The notes: generated by a model from the letters alone, not told the origin. A stretch of 7,405 nucleotides of DNA from an uncultured Clostridia bacterium (GCA_948663505.1 CAPNAQ010000051.1:3718-11122), one strand, 5' to 3'; shown: positions 1 through 5,606, counted from the stretch's first letter. Numbers and translations are program-made.

Positions 1-129
1 GCTTTAAAAGAAAAGCATATTAATAAAGAAGAATATAAGTTAGCAATAAATAAGAAAAATGAACTCATAAAAAGTCTAAAAACAAATACAAATAAATTTA
101 TGGAAATTGATTTTATTAAATATTTATAA
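1..129 (+). CDS. C-terminal end of an unidentified protein (5' truncated)
   Basis: Frame 1 is open from the first base to a TAA stop at 127-129 and gives 42 residues of a gene that begins before the window. The fragment is highly charged and Lys/Asn-rich, and reads as helical (it contains INKEEYKLAINKKNELIKSL). That pattern loosely resembles short C-terminal helices such as SHOCT-like tails, but it is too short and too compositionally biased to assign, and I do not recognise the protein. No hairpin followed by a T-run is evident between its stop codon and the rnpB promoter. The frame could be fortuitous in such AT-rich DNA, but its stop-free length and Lys/Glu-rich composition fit a true gene end. 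Confidence 0.5.
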   Translation, partial: ALKEKHINKEEYKLAINKKNELIKSLKTNTNKFMEIDFIKYL

Positions 130-134
130 TTTAG

Positions 135-197
135 AAGTATATATTTTTAAGTTGCAATTTTATATAATAAAAAACCGAAACTTAAAGTATATATTTT
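135..197. repeat. 13-bp direct repeat pair upstream of rnpB
   Basis: AAGTATATATTTT occurs at 135-147 and again at 185-197, exactly 50 bp apart. The second copy ends just before the rnpB -35 element. An imperfectly related inverted pair, TTTAAGT (146-152) and ACTTAAA (180-186), lies between them. In DNA this AT-rich such repeats may arise by chance, so no function is assigned. Confidence 0.35.
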
Positions 198-198
198 C

Positions 199-227
199 TA
201 GACTTTTTAAATTCTTTATGATATAAT
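199..227 (+). promoter_or_regulatory. rnpB promoter (sigma-A type)
   Basis: The -35 TAGACT (199-204; four of six consensus bases) and a perfect -10 TATAAT (222-227) are separated by 17 bp. Transcription would begin about 7-9 bases downstream, at 234-236. That matches G236, the first base of the predicted P1 helix of the RNase P RNA. The agreement between promoter and RNA structure supports both calls. Confidence 0.85.
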
Positions 228-235
228 TTCAAATA

Positions 236-580
236 GAGTAAATTAAATAGTCGCTGGTAGAATTCGAAAGAAACTACGAGAGGAAAGTCCGGGCTCCAAA
301 GAGCAATGATGCTAGATAACATCTAGTGGGGGCGACCCTAAGGAAAGTGCAACAGAAAATAACCACCTTTAATGTAAAGGAAAGGGTGAAAAGGCGAGGT
401 AAGAGCTCACCGCCTTTATGGTGACATAAAGGGCTGTGTAAACCCCATCTGGAGCAACACCTAATAAGAAGATTAAGCCTGCTCGGCAACTTCTAAACTG
501 CGTGGCTTGAGATATATAGTAATATATATCCTAGATAAATGACTATTTTTAATGACAGAACCCGGCTTATAGATTTACTC
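236..580 (+). ncRNA. rnpB: RNase P RNA, bacterial A type
   Basis: This is the catalytic RNA of ribonuclease P, which removes the 5' leader of precursor tRNAs. Conserved blocks appear in order: AGGAAAGTCCGGGCTCC (281-297, 5' strand of P4), the GTGCAACAGAAA block (347-358), the GGTGAAAAGGCG and GGTAAGAGCTCACCGCC blocks (384-415), GTAAACCCCA...GGAGCAA (438-457), and GACAGAACCCGGCTTAT (554-570, 3' strand of P4). Helices can be drawn: P1 pairs GAGTAAAT (236-243) with ATTTACTC (573-580); P3 ends in a GAAA loop (266-269); P8 is CTAGA/TCTAG (312-326); P12 is CCTTTATG/CATAAAGG with a GTGA loop (413-432); P18 is GATATATA/TATATATC with a GTAA loop (511-530). The P12 and P18 layout is that of the A (ancestral) class. 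A T5 run follows at 581-585 without an obvious terminator hairpin. The usual GGU of L15 could not be found. The last 14 bases overlap the convergent pseudouridine synthase gene. Confidence 0.97.
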
Positions 581-1439
581 TTTTTAAATCATTAGGTAAT
601 TCACCTATAAAATCCATAAAAATATTTTTAATAGGATGGAAAAAACACAATTTATAACAATGCAAAGCCTGTCTATCAATAAAATCAGAAACAGAACCAT
701 ATAAAGAATCACCAATCAAAGGATGTCCAATAGCAGACATATGAACTCTAATCTGATGTGTTCTACCAGTTTCTAAAATACATTTAACAACACTATAATT
801 ATTTATTTCTTTTATAACTTCATAATGAGTAATAGATTTTTGACCTTTATCTGAAATACATCTTTCAATAATACTATTATCTTTTCTAGCAATTGGCAAA
901 TTAATAGTATCTGATTTAATATCAAAAGTGCCACTGCAAATAGCAATATATTCTTTTTTGAAAGTATTATTTTTCATTTGAGAAATAAGGCGTTCTTGAA
1001 TATATTCACATTTTGCAAAAATAACTAACCCAGAAGTATTTAAATCTAACCTATTTACAGGTCGTATTTTTTTCTTTAAACCAATAGAGTCAAAATAAAA
1101 TTTAATACCATTACAAAGAGAATCTGTGTAATGTAATATAGATGGATGAATTGCTATTCCAGCAGGTTTATTAACTATCAATATCCAATCATCTTCATAT
1201 ACAATATTTAAGCTCATTTTTGTAGATACAATATTTGAATTATCTTCTTCATAATCAAAGGAAATTGCTAAAATATCTCCTATATTTGAAGTGAGTCTGG
1301 TGTCACATATTTCACCATTTATTGTTATTTTCTTGTTTTTTATTAATTTATATAGTAGTTTTGATGAGAAATTCAGTTCTTTTTGTAATATTTGATTTAT
1401 TATTGATGTGTTGCTTTTTATTATGTATTCTAATTTCAT
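567..1439 (-). CDS. RluA-family RNA pseudouridine synthase
   Basis: Isomerises specific uridines in rRNA or tRNA to pseudouridine in the cytoplasm. The product is 290 residues, normal for the family. Residues about 10-60 form an N-terminal S4 RNA-binding domain. The catalytic block NRLDLNTSG (129-137) carries the nucleophile Asp132; family members often read HRLD, so the Asn first residue is a mild variant. The distal signature GRTHQIRVH (225-233), followed by GHPLIGDSLYG (238-248), is also present. The start is the ATG at 1437-1439, because AAGGAG (1446-1451) lies six bases upstream. The in-frame ATG at 1461-1463, eight codons earlier, overlaps the tsaC stop as TAATG and would put that ribosome site inside the gene. 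It is second in an operon with tsaC, 23 bp apart. Target site (RluD, YhcT, YjbO or YlyB type) cannot be told from sequence. The stop codon lies inside the 3' end of rnpB on the other strand. Confidence 0.93.
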   Translation of the reverse strand: MKLEYIIKSNTSIINQILQKELNFSSKLLYKLIKNKKITINGEICDTRLTSNIGDILAISFDYEEDNSNIVSTKMSLNIVYEDDWILIVNKPAGIAIHPSILHYTDSLCNGIKFYFDSIGLKKKIRPVNRLDLNTSGLVIFAKCEYIQERLISQMKNNTFKKEYIAICSGTFDIKSDTINLPIARKDNSIIERCISDKGQKSITHYEVIKEINNYSVVKCILETGRTHQIRVHMSAIGHPLIGDSLYGSVSDFIDRQALHCYKLCFFHPIKNIFMDFIGELPNDLKRVNL

Positions 1440-1462
1440 GGTTGTCTCCTTCTTTTTAAACA

Positions 1463-2077
1463 TTAGTTTTCAAGTACTTTTAAAATCTGCTCTATTGAAA
1501 TTGGTCCTGTTCTTTGAATTTTTATTGTTTCAGAGGTGCAATCTATAATTGTACTTGCATTACCAAATGATACATTTCCTTCCATTATCCCATCTAAAGT
1601 TGGAAAAGTCTTTTCTATTTCATCTAAATTTTTACATGTTGATTGTCCACTTTGATTAGCACTAGTCATAAATATAGGACTTTCGACTTTATAAATTAAA
1701 TCTTCCAGAACTTTAGTAGGTGCCATTCTCACAGCCATTTCTGAAGTTGCATTTATTCCTCTATTATTAATATAGGAAAATGCTTCAGACTTTTTATTTA
1801 GAACCAAAGTAATAGGTCCAGGCATAAAAGCATGGATTAACTTTTCAACTGTTTCATTTACTATAGCAATACTTTTTATTTGCTTTTCATCTGCACACAT
1901 AACAGGAAATGATTTGTTAGAAGGTCTATTTTTAATAGATTTTAGTTTATTATATGCTTGTATTGAATTTATACGTGCACATATTCCATATACTGTATCA
2001 GTAGGAACACTGATTATTCCATCGTTTTTAAGTATTTTTGCTAATTTATCTGTTTCACTTTGTTTGTATTTTTTCAT
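1463..2077 (-). CDS. tsaC: Threonylcarbamoyl-AMP synthase (YrdC/Sua5 family)
   Basis: Makes L-threonylcarbamoyl-AMP from threonine, bicarbonate and ATP. This is the first step of the t6A37 modification of tRNAs that read ANN codons; the TsaB-TsaD-TsaE proteins then transfer the group to tRNA. The 204-residue product matches the YrdC domain alone, without the extra C-terminal domain of long Sua5 proteins. Visible motifs are PTDTVYG (25-31), KNRPSNKSFPVM (49-60), MPGPITLVL (85-93), MAVRMAP (114-120), MTSANQSG (137-144) and ASTIIDC (174-180), which together line the nucleotide and threonylcarbamate pocket. The ATG at 2075-2077 has AAGGAG (2087-2092) nine bases upstream. It is first in the operon with the pseudouridine synthase and is transcribed from the promoter at 2132-2159. 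The B. subtilis equivalent is called ywlC. It is divergent from trmB, another tRNA modification gene. Confidence 0.95.
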   Translation of the reverse strand: MKKYKQSETDKLAKILKNDGIISVPTDTVYGICARINSIQAYNKLKSIKNRPSNKSFPVMCADEKQIKSIAIVNETVEKLIHAFMPGPITLVLNKKSEAFSYINNRGINATSEMAVRMAPTKVLEDLIYKVESPIFMTSANQSGQSTCKNLDEIEKTFPTLDGIMEGNVSFGNASTIIDCTSETIKIQRTGPISIEQILKVLEN

Positions 2078-2130
2078 AATTTATTACTCCTTAAAATTTA
2101 TTATATATAATAGTGTTATTAATCAAGGAA

Positions 2131-2157
2131 GATTATAGCATATTTTTTTCTATAATC
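2131..2157. repeat. Perfect 8-bp inverted repeat over the tsaC promoter
   Basis: GATTATAG (2131-2138) and CTATAATC (2150-2157) are exact inverted copies separated by 11 bases. They overlie the -10 and -35 elements of the minus-strand promoter. The symmetry could be an operator for a dimeric repressor, or a by-product of two AT-rich hexamers. No T-run placement supports a terminator. Confidence 0.45.
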
Positions 2158-2159
2158 AA
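2132..2159 (-). promoter_or_regulatory. tsaC-operon promoter (extended -10)
   Basis: On the minus strand, TTGATT (2159-2154) and TATAAT (2137-2132) are 16 bp apart, with a TGC immediately before the -10, giving an extended -10 (TGCTATAAT). Transcription would begin near 2125, leaving a leader of about 48 bases before the tsaC ATG. Confidence 0.75.
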
Positions 2160-2190
2160 ATTCAAAAAATAAAAAAATAAATTAATAGTG

Positions 2191-2219
2191 TGGATAATAA
2201 AAAGTATATATGTTATAAT
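2191..2219 (+). promoter_or_regulatory. Promoter of the trmB cluster
   Basis: TGGATA (2191-2196, four of six consensus bases) and a perfect TATAAT (2214-2219) are 17 bp apart. Predicted transcription start is near 2226, giving a leader of about 44 bases before trmB. The 192-bp divergent gap to tsaC contains this promoter and the opposing tsaC promoter, and nothing else recognisable. Confidence 0.7.
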
Positions 2220-2269
2220 CTAATACAATTATTATTGAAAAGAAATTAAAAATATAAAGAGGAATAGAA

Positions 2270-2935
2270 ATGAGAATAAGATACAAAAAATGGGCAAGAC
2301 CAGAATTAGAAGCAAGCAAATTTTATATAAATAATCCTGAAGAATGTAAAGGAAAATGGAAGGAACAATTTGAAAAAGAAGAAAATCCAATACACTTAGA
2401 ATTAGGTTGTGGAAAAGGACAATTTATATCAAAAAAAGCATCAAATAACTTAAATGTAAACTACATAGCAATAGACTTAGTTGATGCAATGTTAGGATTA
2501 GCAAAAAGAAATGTAGAACAAGAATATAATGAAAAAAAACTAGAACCAAAAAATATATTATTAACAAGATTTGATATTGAAAGAATAAATTTAATATTAG
2601 ATGAAAAAGATAAAGTCCAAAGAATATACATTAACTTTTGTAATCCATGGCCAAAAGGAAAACATAGAAAGAAGAGATTAACACATACAAAACAGTTAGA
2701 AAAATATAAACAATTTTTAATTCAAAATGCAGAAATATACTTTAAAACTGATGATGAAGATTTGTTTAATTCAAGTTTGATATATTTTAAAGAAAGTGGA
2801 TTTGAGATAATATCCAAAACATACGATTTACATAATGAACCAATATTTGATAATAATATTGAAACAGAACATGAAAAAATGTTTTCAGAACAAGGAATAA
2901 AAATAAAAGCATTAATTGCAAAATATAGTTATTAA
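2270..2935 (+). CDS. trmB: tRNA (guanine-N7-)-methyltransferase
   Basis: Transfers a methyl group from S-adenosylmethionine to N7 of G46 in the tRNA variable loop. The 221-residue product is typical in length. The Rossmann SAM-binding loop is ELGCGKG (44-50), with the acidic end of the second strand at IAIDL (66-70). The family signature is NFCNPWPKGKHRKKRLT (122-138). A late TEHE (199-202) matches the TExE motif. Many family members read DPWP; here Asn125 replaces that Asp, which may simply be a lineage variant. The start ATG has AGAGGA (2258-2263) six bases upstream. It is the first gene of a plus-strand cluster: the nucleotidyltransferase gene begins 21 bases after its stop. A shared transcript is inferred from the spacing and from the lack of a terminator. 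Confidence 0.95.
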   Translation: MRIRYKKWARPELEASKFYINNPEECKGKWKEQFEKEENPIHLELGCGKGQFISKKASNNLNVNYIAIDLVDAMLGLAKRNVEQEYNEKKLEPKNILLTRFDIERINLILDEKDKVQRIYINFCNPWPKGKHRKKRLTHTKQLEKYKQFLIQNAEIYFKTDDEDLFNSSLIYFKESGFEIISKTYDLHNEPIFDNNIETEHEKMFSEQGIKIKALIAKYSY

Positions 2936-2956
2936 TGTTTTAGATAAGGAGCTAAA

Positions 2957-3247
2957 ATGAAATTTGGGTTATCAGATGAAATATTTGAAAAAGTATTAGA
3001 AATAGTAAATAAAAATAATAAATATAAATTTAAAATTTTTGGGTCAAGAGCAAAAAATACATATAAAAGGACATCTGATATAGATATAGCAATATTTGAA
3101 AATGTAATAAGACAAGATAAATACAAAATAATGAATGAGTTTGATCTATTAGATATAATTTATAAAGTAGATTTAGTATTTATAAATGATAATACAAAAA
3201 AAGAATTTAGAGAAGAAATAGAAAAAGAGGGAATAGACCTAAATTAA
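2957..3247 (+). CDS. mntA: MntA-like minimal nucleotidyltransferase (probable antitoxin)
   Basis: A 96-residue, single-domain nucleotidyltransferase of the MNT (HI0073/MntA) type. The metal-binding signature is complete: GSRA (29-32), then DID (41-43), exactly fitting GS-X10-DXD. A third acidic strand, VDLVF (71-75), carries Asp72. All three expected carboxylates are therefore present and the enzyme is probably active. In characterised MntA-HepT pairs the MNT protein neutralises its HEPN partner by adding AMP units to a tyrosine; that role here is inferred from motif and partner. The ATG has AAGGAG (2946-2951) five bases upstream. The HEPN gene starts 19 bases after the stop. No N-terminal DNA-binding domain is present. 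The alternative, a generic nucleotidyltransferase acting on an unknown substrate, cannot be excluded. Confidence 0.88.
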   Translation: MKFGLSDEIFEKVLEIVNKNNKYKFKIFGSRAKNTYKRTSDIDIAIFENVIRQDKYKIMNEFDLLDIIYKVDLVFINDNTKKEFREEIEKEGIDLN

Positions 3248-3266
3248 AAATGTGGAGGTATATATA

Positions 3267-3662
3267 ATGAAAAGATTTGAAGAAAGAAGAAAAGATTTAG
3301 TAAATGCAACATCAAGATTAAAAGAAGCACTGGAACAAGAAGATAATGATATAACAATAGATGGAGTTTTACATAGATATGAATTTACATTTGAGCTAGC
3401 GTGGAAAACATTGAAAGACTATCTAAATTATTTAGGAATAGAACAAAATACAGGAAGTCCAAGAGAAGTAATAAAAGAAAGCTATTCAAATAGTATAATA
3501 GAAAATGGTGAAATATGGATAGATATGATGTTAGCTAGAAATTCTTTATCACATTTATATGATGAAGAAACATCAAGAGAAATATACAAAGAGATAAAAG
3601 AAAATTATATATATGAAATAGATAAATTAGTAAATAAATTACAAACAATAGAAAAAACTTAA
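3267..3662 (+). CDS. hepT: HepT-like HEPN protein (HI0074 family, probable RNase toxin)
   Basis: A 131-residue, all-helical HEPN protein of the group once called nucleotidyltransferase substrate-binding protein (HI0074 family). The key motif is RNSLSHLY (91-98), which fits R-X4-H-X-Y with Arg91, His96 and Tyr98. In studied HepT toxins Arg and His form the RNase site at the dimer interface, and the Tyr is the residue modified by MntA. The segment LHRYEFTFELAWKTLKDYL (35-53) is the characteristic preceding helix. The start is the ATG at 3267-3269, because GGAGG (3254-3258) lies eight bases upstream. A GTG at 3252 would add five residues but overlaps that ribosome site. The order is antitoxin-like gene first, then toxin-like gene, 19 bases apart. 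Toxicity is inferred; some HI0074-type proteins have no demonstrated RNase activity. Confidence 0.87.
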   Translation: MKRFEERRKDLVNATSRLKEALEQEDNDITIDGVLHRYEFTFELAWKTLKDYLNYLGIEQNTGSPREVIKESYSNSIIENGEIWIDMMLARNSLSHLYDEETSREIYKEIKENYIYEIDKLVNKLQTIEKT

Positions 3663-3686
3663 GTGTAGAGGAAGAGATGAAATAAA

Positions 3687-4208
3687 ATGGAAGCAGTAGA
3701 AGTTACAGAAATGAAAAAAAATAAAGATAATAAAGAATATATTATTGAAGCTGTGAGTAAACAAGGAAAGCTATTAGAATTTGCGGCAGAAAAATTTAAA
3801 AGAGATAAGGAAGTTGTAAAAATTGCATTAGAACAGGATGGTGAAGCAATGGAATTTGTCGCTTCTGAATTAAAGGATGATAAAGAAATGGTCTTATTGG
3901 CCATAAAAAGTGCACCTTGGACAGCTTGCTATGCTTCAGATAGATTAAAAGCTGACAAAGATGTAATAATTGCAAGTGTTAAAGACTGTGGTCAAACATT
4001 GTATTATGCAAGTGAAAAGTTAAGAGATGATAAAGATATTGTAAGATTGGCTGTTGAGAATAAAGGGTTAATTGTTAAGTATGCAAGTTATAGATTAAGA
4101 AATGATAAAGAAATTGCAGAAATTGCTGTAAAAAATGATAAAAGGGCATTTCAATTTTTAAGTAAAGAATTAAAAGATAATGAAGAGATAAAGAAATTAA
4201 TAGAGTAA
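3687..4208 (+). CDS. DUF4116-type repeat protein
   Basis: A 173-residue protein built almost wholly of helical repeats of the DUF4116 type; its biochemical role is unknown. Six units of exactly 25 residues start at residues 15, 40, 65, 90, 115 and 140, with a short seventh from 165. The consensus is D-K-[ED]-x-V-x-x-A-V-x-x-x-G-x-x-x-x-Y-A-S-x-x-L-[KR]-x. There is no signal peptide, no membrane segment and no catalytic motif, so it looks like a cytoplasmic alpha-helical scaffold or binding protein. The ATG is preceded by AGAGGAAGAG (3667-3676), a purine-rich but slightly distant ribosome site. A later ATG at codon 9 lacks one. It starts 24 bases after the HEPN gene with no promoter or terminator between, so co-transcription is likely. 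It could be a partner of the MNT/HEPN pair or an unrelated neighbour. Confidence 0.8.
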   Translation: MEAVEVTEMKKNKDNKEYIIEAVSKQGKLLEFAAEKFKRDKEVVKIALEQDGEAMEFVASELKDDKEMVLLAIKSAPWTACYASDRLKADKDVIIASVKDCGQTLYYASEKLRDDKDIVRLAVENKGLIVKYASYRLRNDKEIAEIAVKNDKRAFQFLSKELKDNEEIKKLIE

Positions 4209-4257
4209 AATATAATTACTTTTACAAAAAATATATTATTTAGAAAAAAAGATATAA

Positions 4258-4286
4258 TTGACATATTTATTATAAAAATATAAAAT
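4258..4286 (+). promoter_or_regulatory. Phosphofructokinase promoter
   Basis: A consensus TTGACA (4258-4263) and TAAAAT (4281-4286; five of six) are 17 bp apart. Transcription would start near 4293, about 47 bases before the ATG at 4340. Between the repeat-protein stop (4208) and this promoter I see no hairpin with a T-run, so upstream transcripts may also read into the kinase gene. Confidence 0.78.
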
Positions 4287-4339
4287 GGGAATAATTAAAA
4301 TAAAAATAAAATTAATAAAAATAAAGGGAGGAAAATAAA

Positions 4340-5485
4340 ATGTTAAAAAAAGTTGCAATTTTAGCAAATGGAGGAGATGTAGCAGGATTTAATGCTGTTA
4401 TTAGAGGAATTGTAAAAACTGCTGAAAATAGTGGAGTAGAATGCTATGGATTTATAGATGGATATAATGGATTATTAAAAAATGAATTTATACAATTAAG
4501 TACAGCACAAAATGGAAATGCACAAGGAATATTACCAAAGGGAGGCTCAATAATTGGTTCATCTACAAATGCAAATGTATTTAATTATAAAGTTATAAAT
4601 GAAGATGGAAGTGTTGAATATAAAGATTTATCTGATGTATGTGTAGAAAACATAAAAAAGAACGAATTTGATTGCATATTTACATTAGGAGGAGATGGAA
4701 CTCAAAAATCTGCAAGAGATTTTGCTACAAAAGGAGTAAATGTAATAGGAGTGCCAAAAACGATTGATAATGATGTTGCGTGTACAGATATTACATTTGG
4801 ATATAATACAGCTGTATCTGTTGCAATGGAAGCAATAGATAGACTTCATACAACAGGAGAGACACATCACAGAATAATGGTATTAGAAGTAATGGGAAGA
4901 TATGCTGGATGGATTGCTCTTGAATCTGCTATAGCAGGAGGAGCAGATGTTGCACTAATACCTGAAATACCATATGATATAAATAAAGTAGCTGAAAAAA
5001 TAAAAAATAGACAAAAAAGAGGTAAGAATTTTAGTGTAGTAGTTGTAGCAGAAGGAGCTAAAGCAAAAGATGGTGATATTATAGTAGAAAATGTAAGAGA
5101 AAATGGTAAGGGTGTAGATAATACAAAATTAGGAGGAATTGGGCCAGTTGTAGCAAAGCAACTTGAACAATTAACAGGGCTAGAAGCAAGAAATACAACA
5201 TTAGGATATATGCAAAGAGGGGGAACACCAACAGCATTTGATAGAGTCTTATCAACAAAATATGGTTCATATGCTATGACATTAGCAAAAGAAGGAAAAT
5301 TTGGTAACCTTGTTGTTATAAAAAATGGAAAAGTTGATAGTGCTTCTTTAGAAGATGTTGTAGGTCAAAATAAAGAAATTGGAGCAGTTTCAGGAAATAC
5401 TCAAGAAAGTAACCAAAGAAAAGTTACTATGGATGATGATTTAGTAAAAACTGCAAGAAACGTAGGTATTAATTTAGGAGATTAA
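4340..5485 (+). CDS. pfkA: 6-phosphofructokinase (GGDGT / PKTIDND type)
   Basis: Phosphorylates fructose 6-phosphate to fructose 1,6-bisphosphate, the committed step of glycolysis. The 381-residue product is longer than the roughly 320-residue E. coli type. Motifs in order: LANGGDVAGFNAVIRG (8-23, phosphate-donor loop), GGDGT (117-121), PKTIDND (139-145, with catalytic Asp143), MGRYAGW (185-191) and TLGYMQRGG (287-295). In this superfamily a Gly after GGD favours ATP and an Asp favours pyrophosphate; the Lys of PKTIDND is usual in PPi enzymes but is also found in plant-type and trypanosome-type ATP enzymes. ATP use is therefore the better guess, not certain. The ATG has AGGGAGG (4325-4331) eight bases upstream. 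It has its own promoter and a strong downstream hairpin, so it is probably a single-gene unit. The symbol is by family convention. Confidence 0.93.
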   Translation: MLKKVAILANGGDVAGFNAVIRGIVKTAENSGVECYGFIDGYNGLLKNEFIQLSTAQNGNAQGILPKGGSIIGSSTNANVFNYKVINEDGSVEYKDLSDVCVENIKKNEFDCIFTLGGDGTQKSARDFATKGVNVIGVPKTIDNDVACTDITFGYNTAVSVAMEAIDRLHTTGETHHRIMVLEVMGRYAGWIALESAIAGGADVALIPEIPYDINKVAEKIKNRQKRGKNFSVVVVAEGAKAKDGDIIVENVRENGKGVDNTKLGGIGPVVAKQLEQLTGLEARNTTLGYMQRGGTPTAFDRVLSTKYGSYAMTLAKEGKFGNLVVIKNGKVDSASLEDVVGQNKEIGAVSGNTQESNQRKVTMDDDLVKTARNVGINLGD

Positions 5486-5498
5486 TATCTTCTTTTTT

Positions 5499-5579
5499 GT
5501 TACTAGTCAGACTTTAAAAGAATATTATTATGCTTTTAATAAATTATTTTAATTAAGGCTGACTAATAACACTTTTTTT
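5499..5579 (+). terminator. Large two-tier hairpin terminator after the phosphofructokinase
   Basis: GTTACTAGTCAGACTT (5499-5514) pairs with AAGGCTGACTAATAAC (5555-5570) over 16 positions with two mismatches. A T7 run follows at 5573-5579. Inside the 40-base loop, TTAAAAG (5514-5520) and CTTTTAA (5533-5539) can form a second, 7-bp stem. The T-run occurs only on the plus-strand side, so it ends rightward transcription. The large structured loop is unusual for a simple terminator. Confidence 0.75.
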
Positions 5580-5606
5580 ACATTTATATTACATTTTGTA
5601 AATTGA

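Noticed and set aside
274..489. 71-residue minus-strand open frame, Cys- and Leu-rich
   Set aside because: It lies wholly antisense to the well-conserved RNase P RNA and shows no ribosome site or domain.
1440..1463. Earlier ATG (1461-1463) for the pseudouridine synthase, overlapping the tsaC stop as TAATG
   Set aside because: The AAGGAG at 1446-1451 would then lie inside the gene, whereas it is ideally placed for the ATG at 1437-1439. The eight extra residues (MFKKKETT) just read through the ribosome site.
1914..2138. 74-residue plus-strand open frame
   Set aside because: Antisense to the start of tsaC; hydrophobic composition is what the complement of AT-rich coding DNA gives.
2932..3126. 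64-residue minus-strand frame
   Set aside because: Antisense shadow of the nucleotidyltransferase gene, which has all its catalytic motifs.
3252..3266. GTG start five codons upstream for the HEPN protein
   Set aside because: This codon overlaps the GGAGG that serves the ATG at 3267, and it has no ribosome site of its own.
3677..3685. ATG-AAA-TAA minimal frame just before the DUF4116 gene
   Set aside because: Two codons near a purine-rich ribosome site; nothing distinguishes it from chance.
3659..3904. 81-residue minus-strand frame, Ser-rich
   Set aside because: Antisense shadow of the DUF4116 repeat gene, whose 25-residue periodicity proves the plus-strand frame.
3687..4208. Exact 75-bp DNA periodicity considered as a CRISPR-like or tandem DNA repeat
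   Set aside because: The units are similar at protein level but diverged in DNA, with no constant repeat and variable spacer pattern. It is a protein repeat.
4685..5270. Two minus-strand frames within the phosphofructokinase gene
   Set aside because: They lie opposite strongly conserved kinase motifs and lack ribosome sites.
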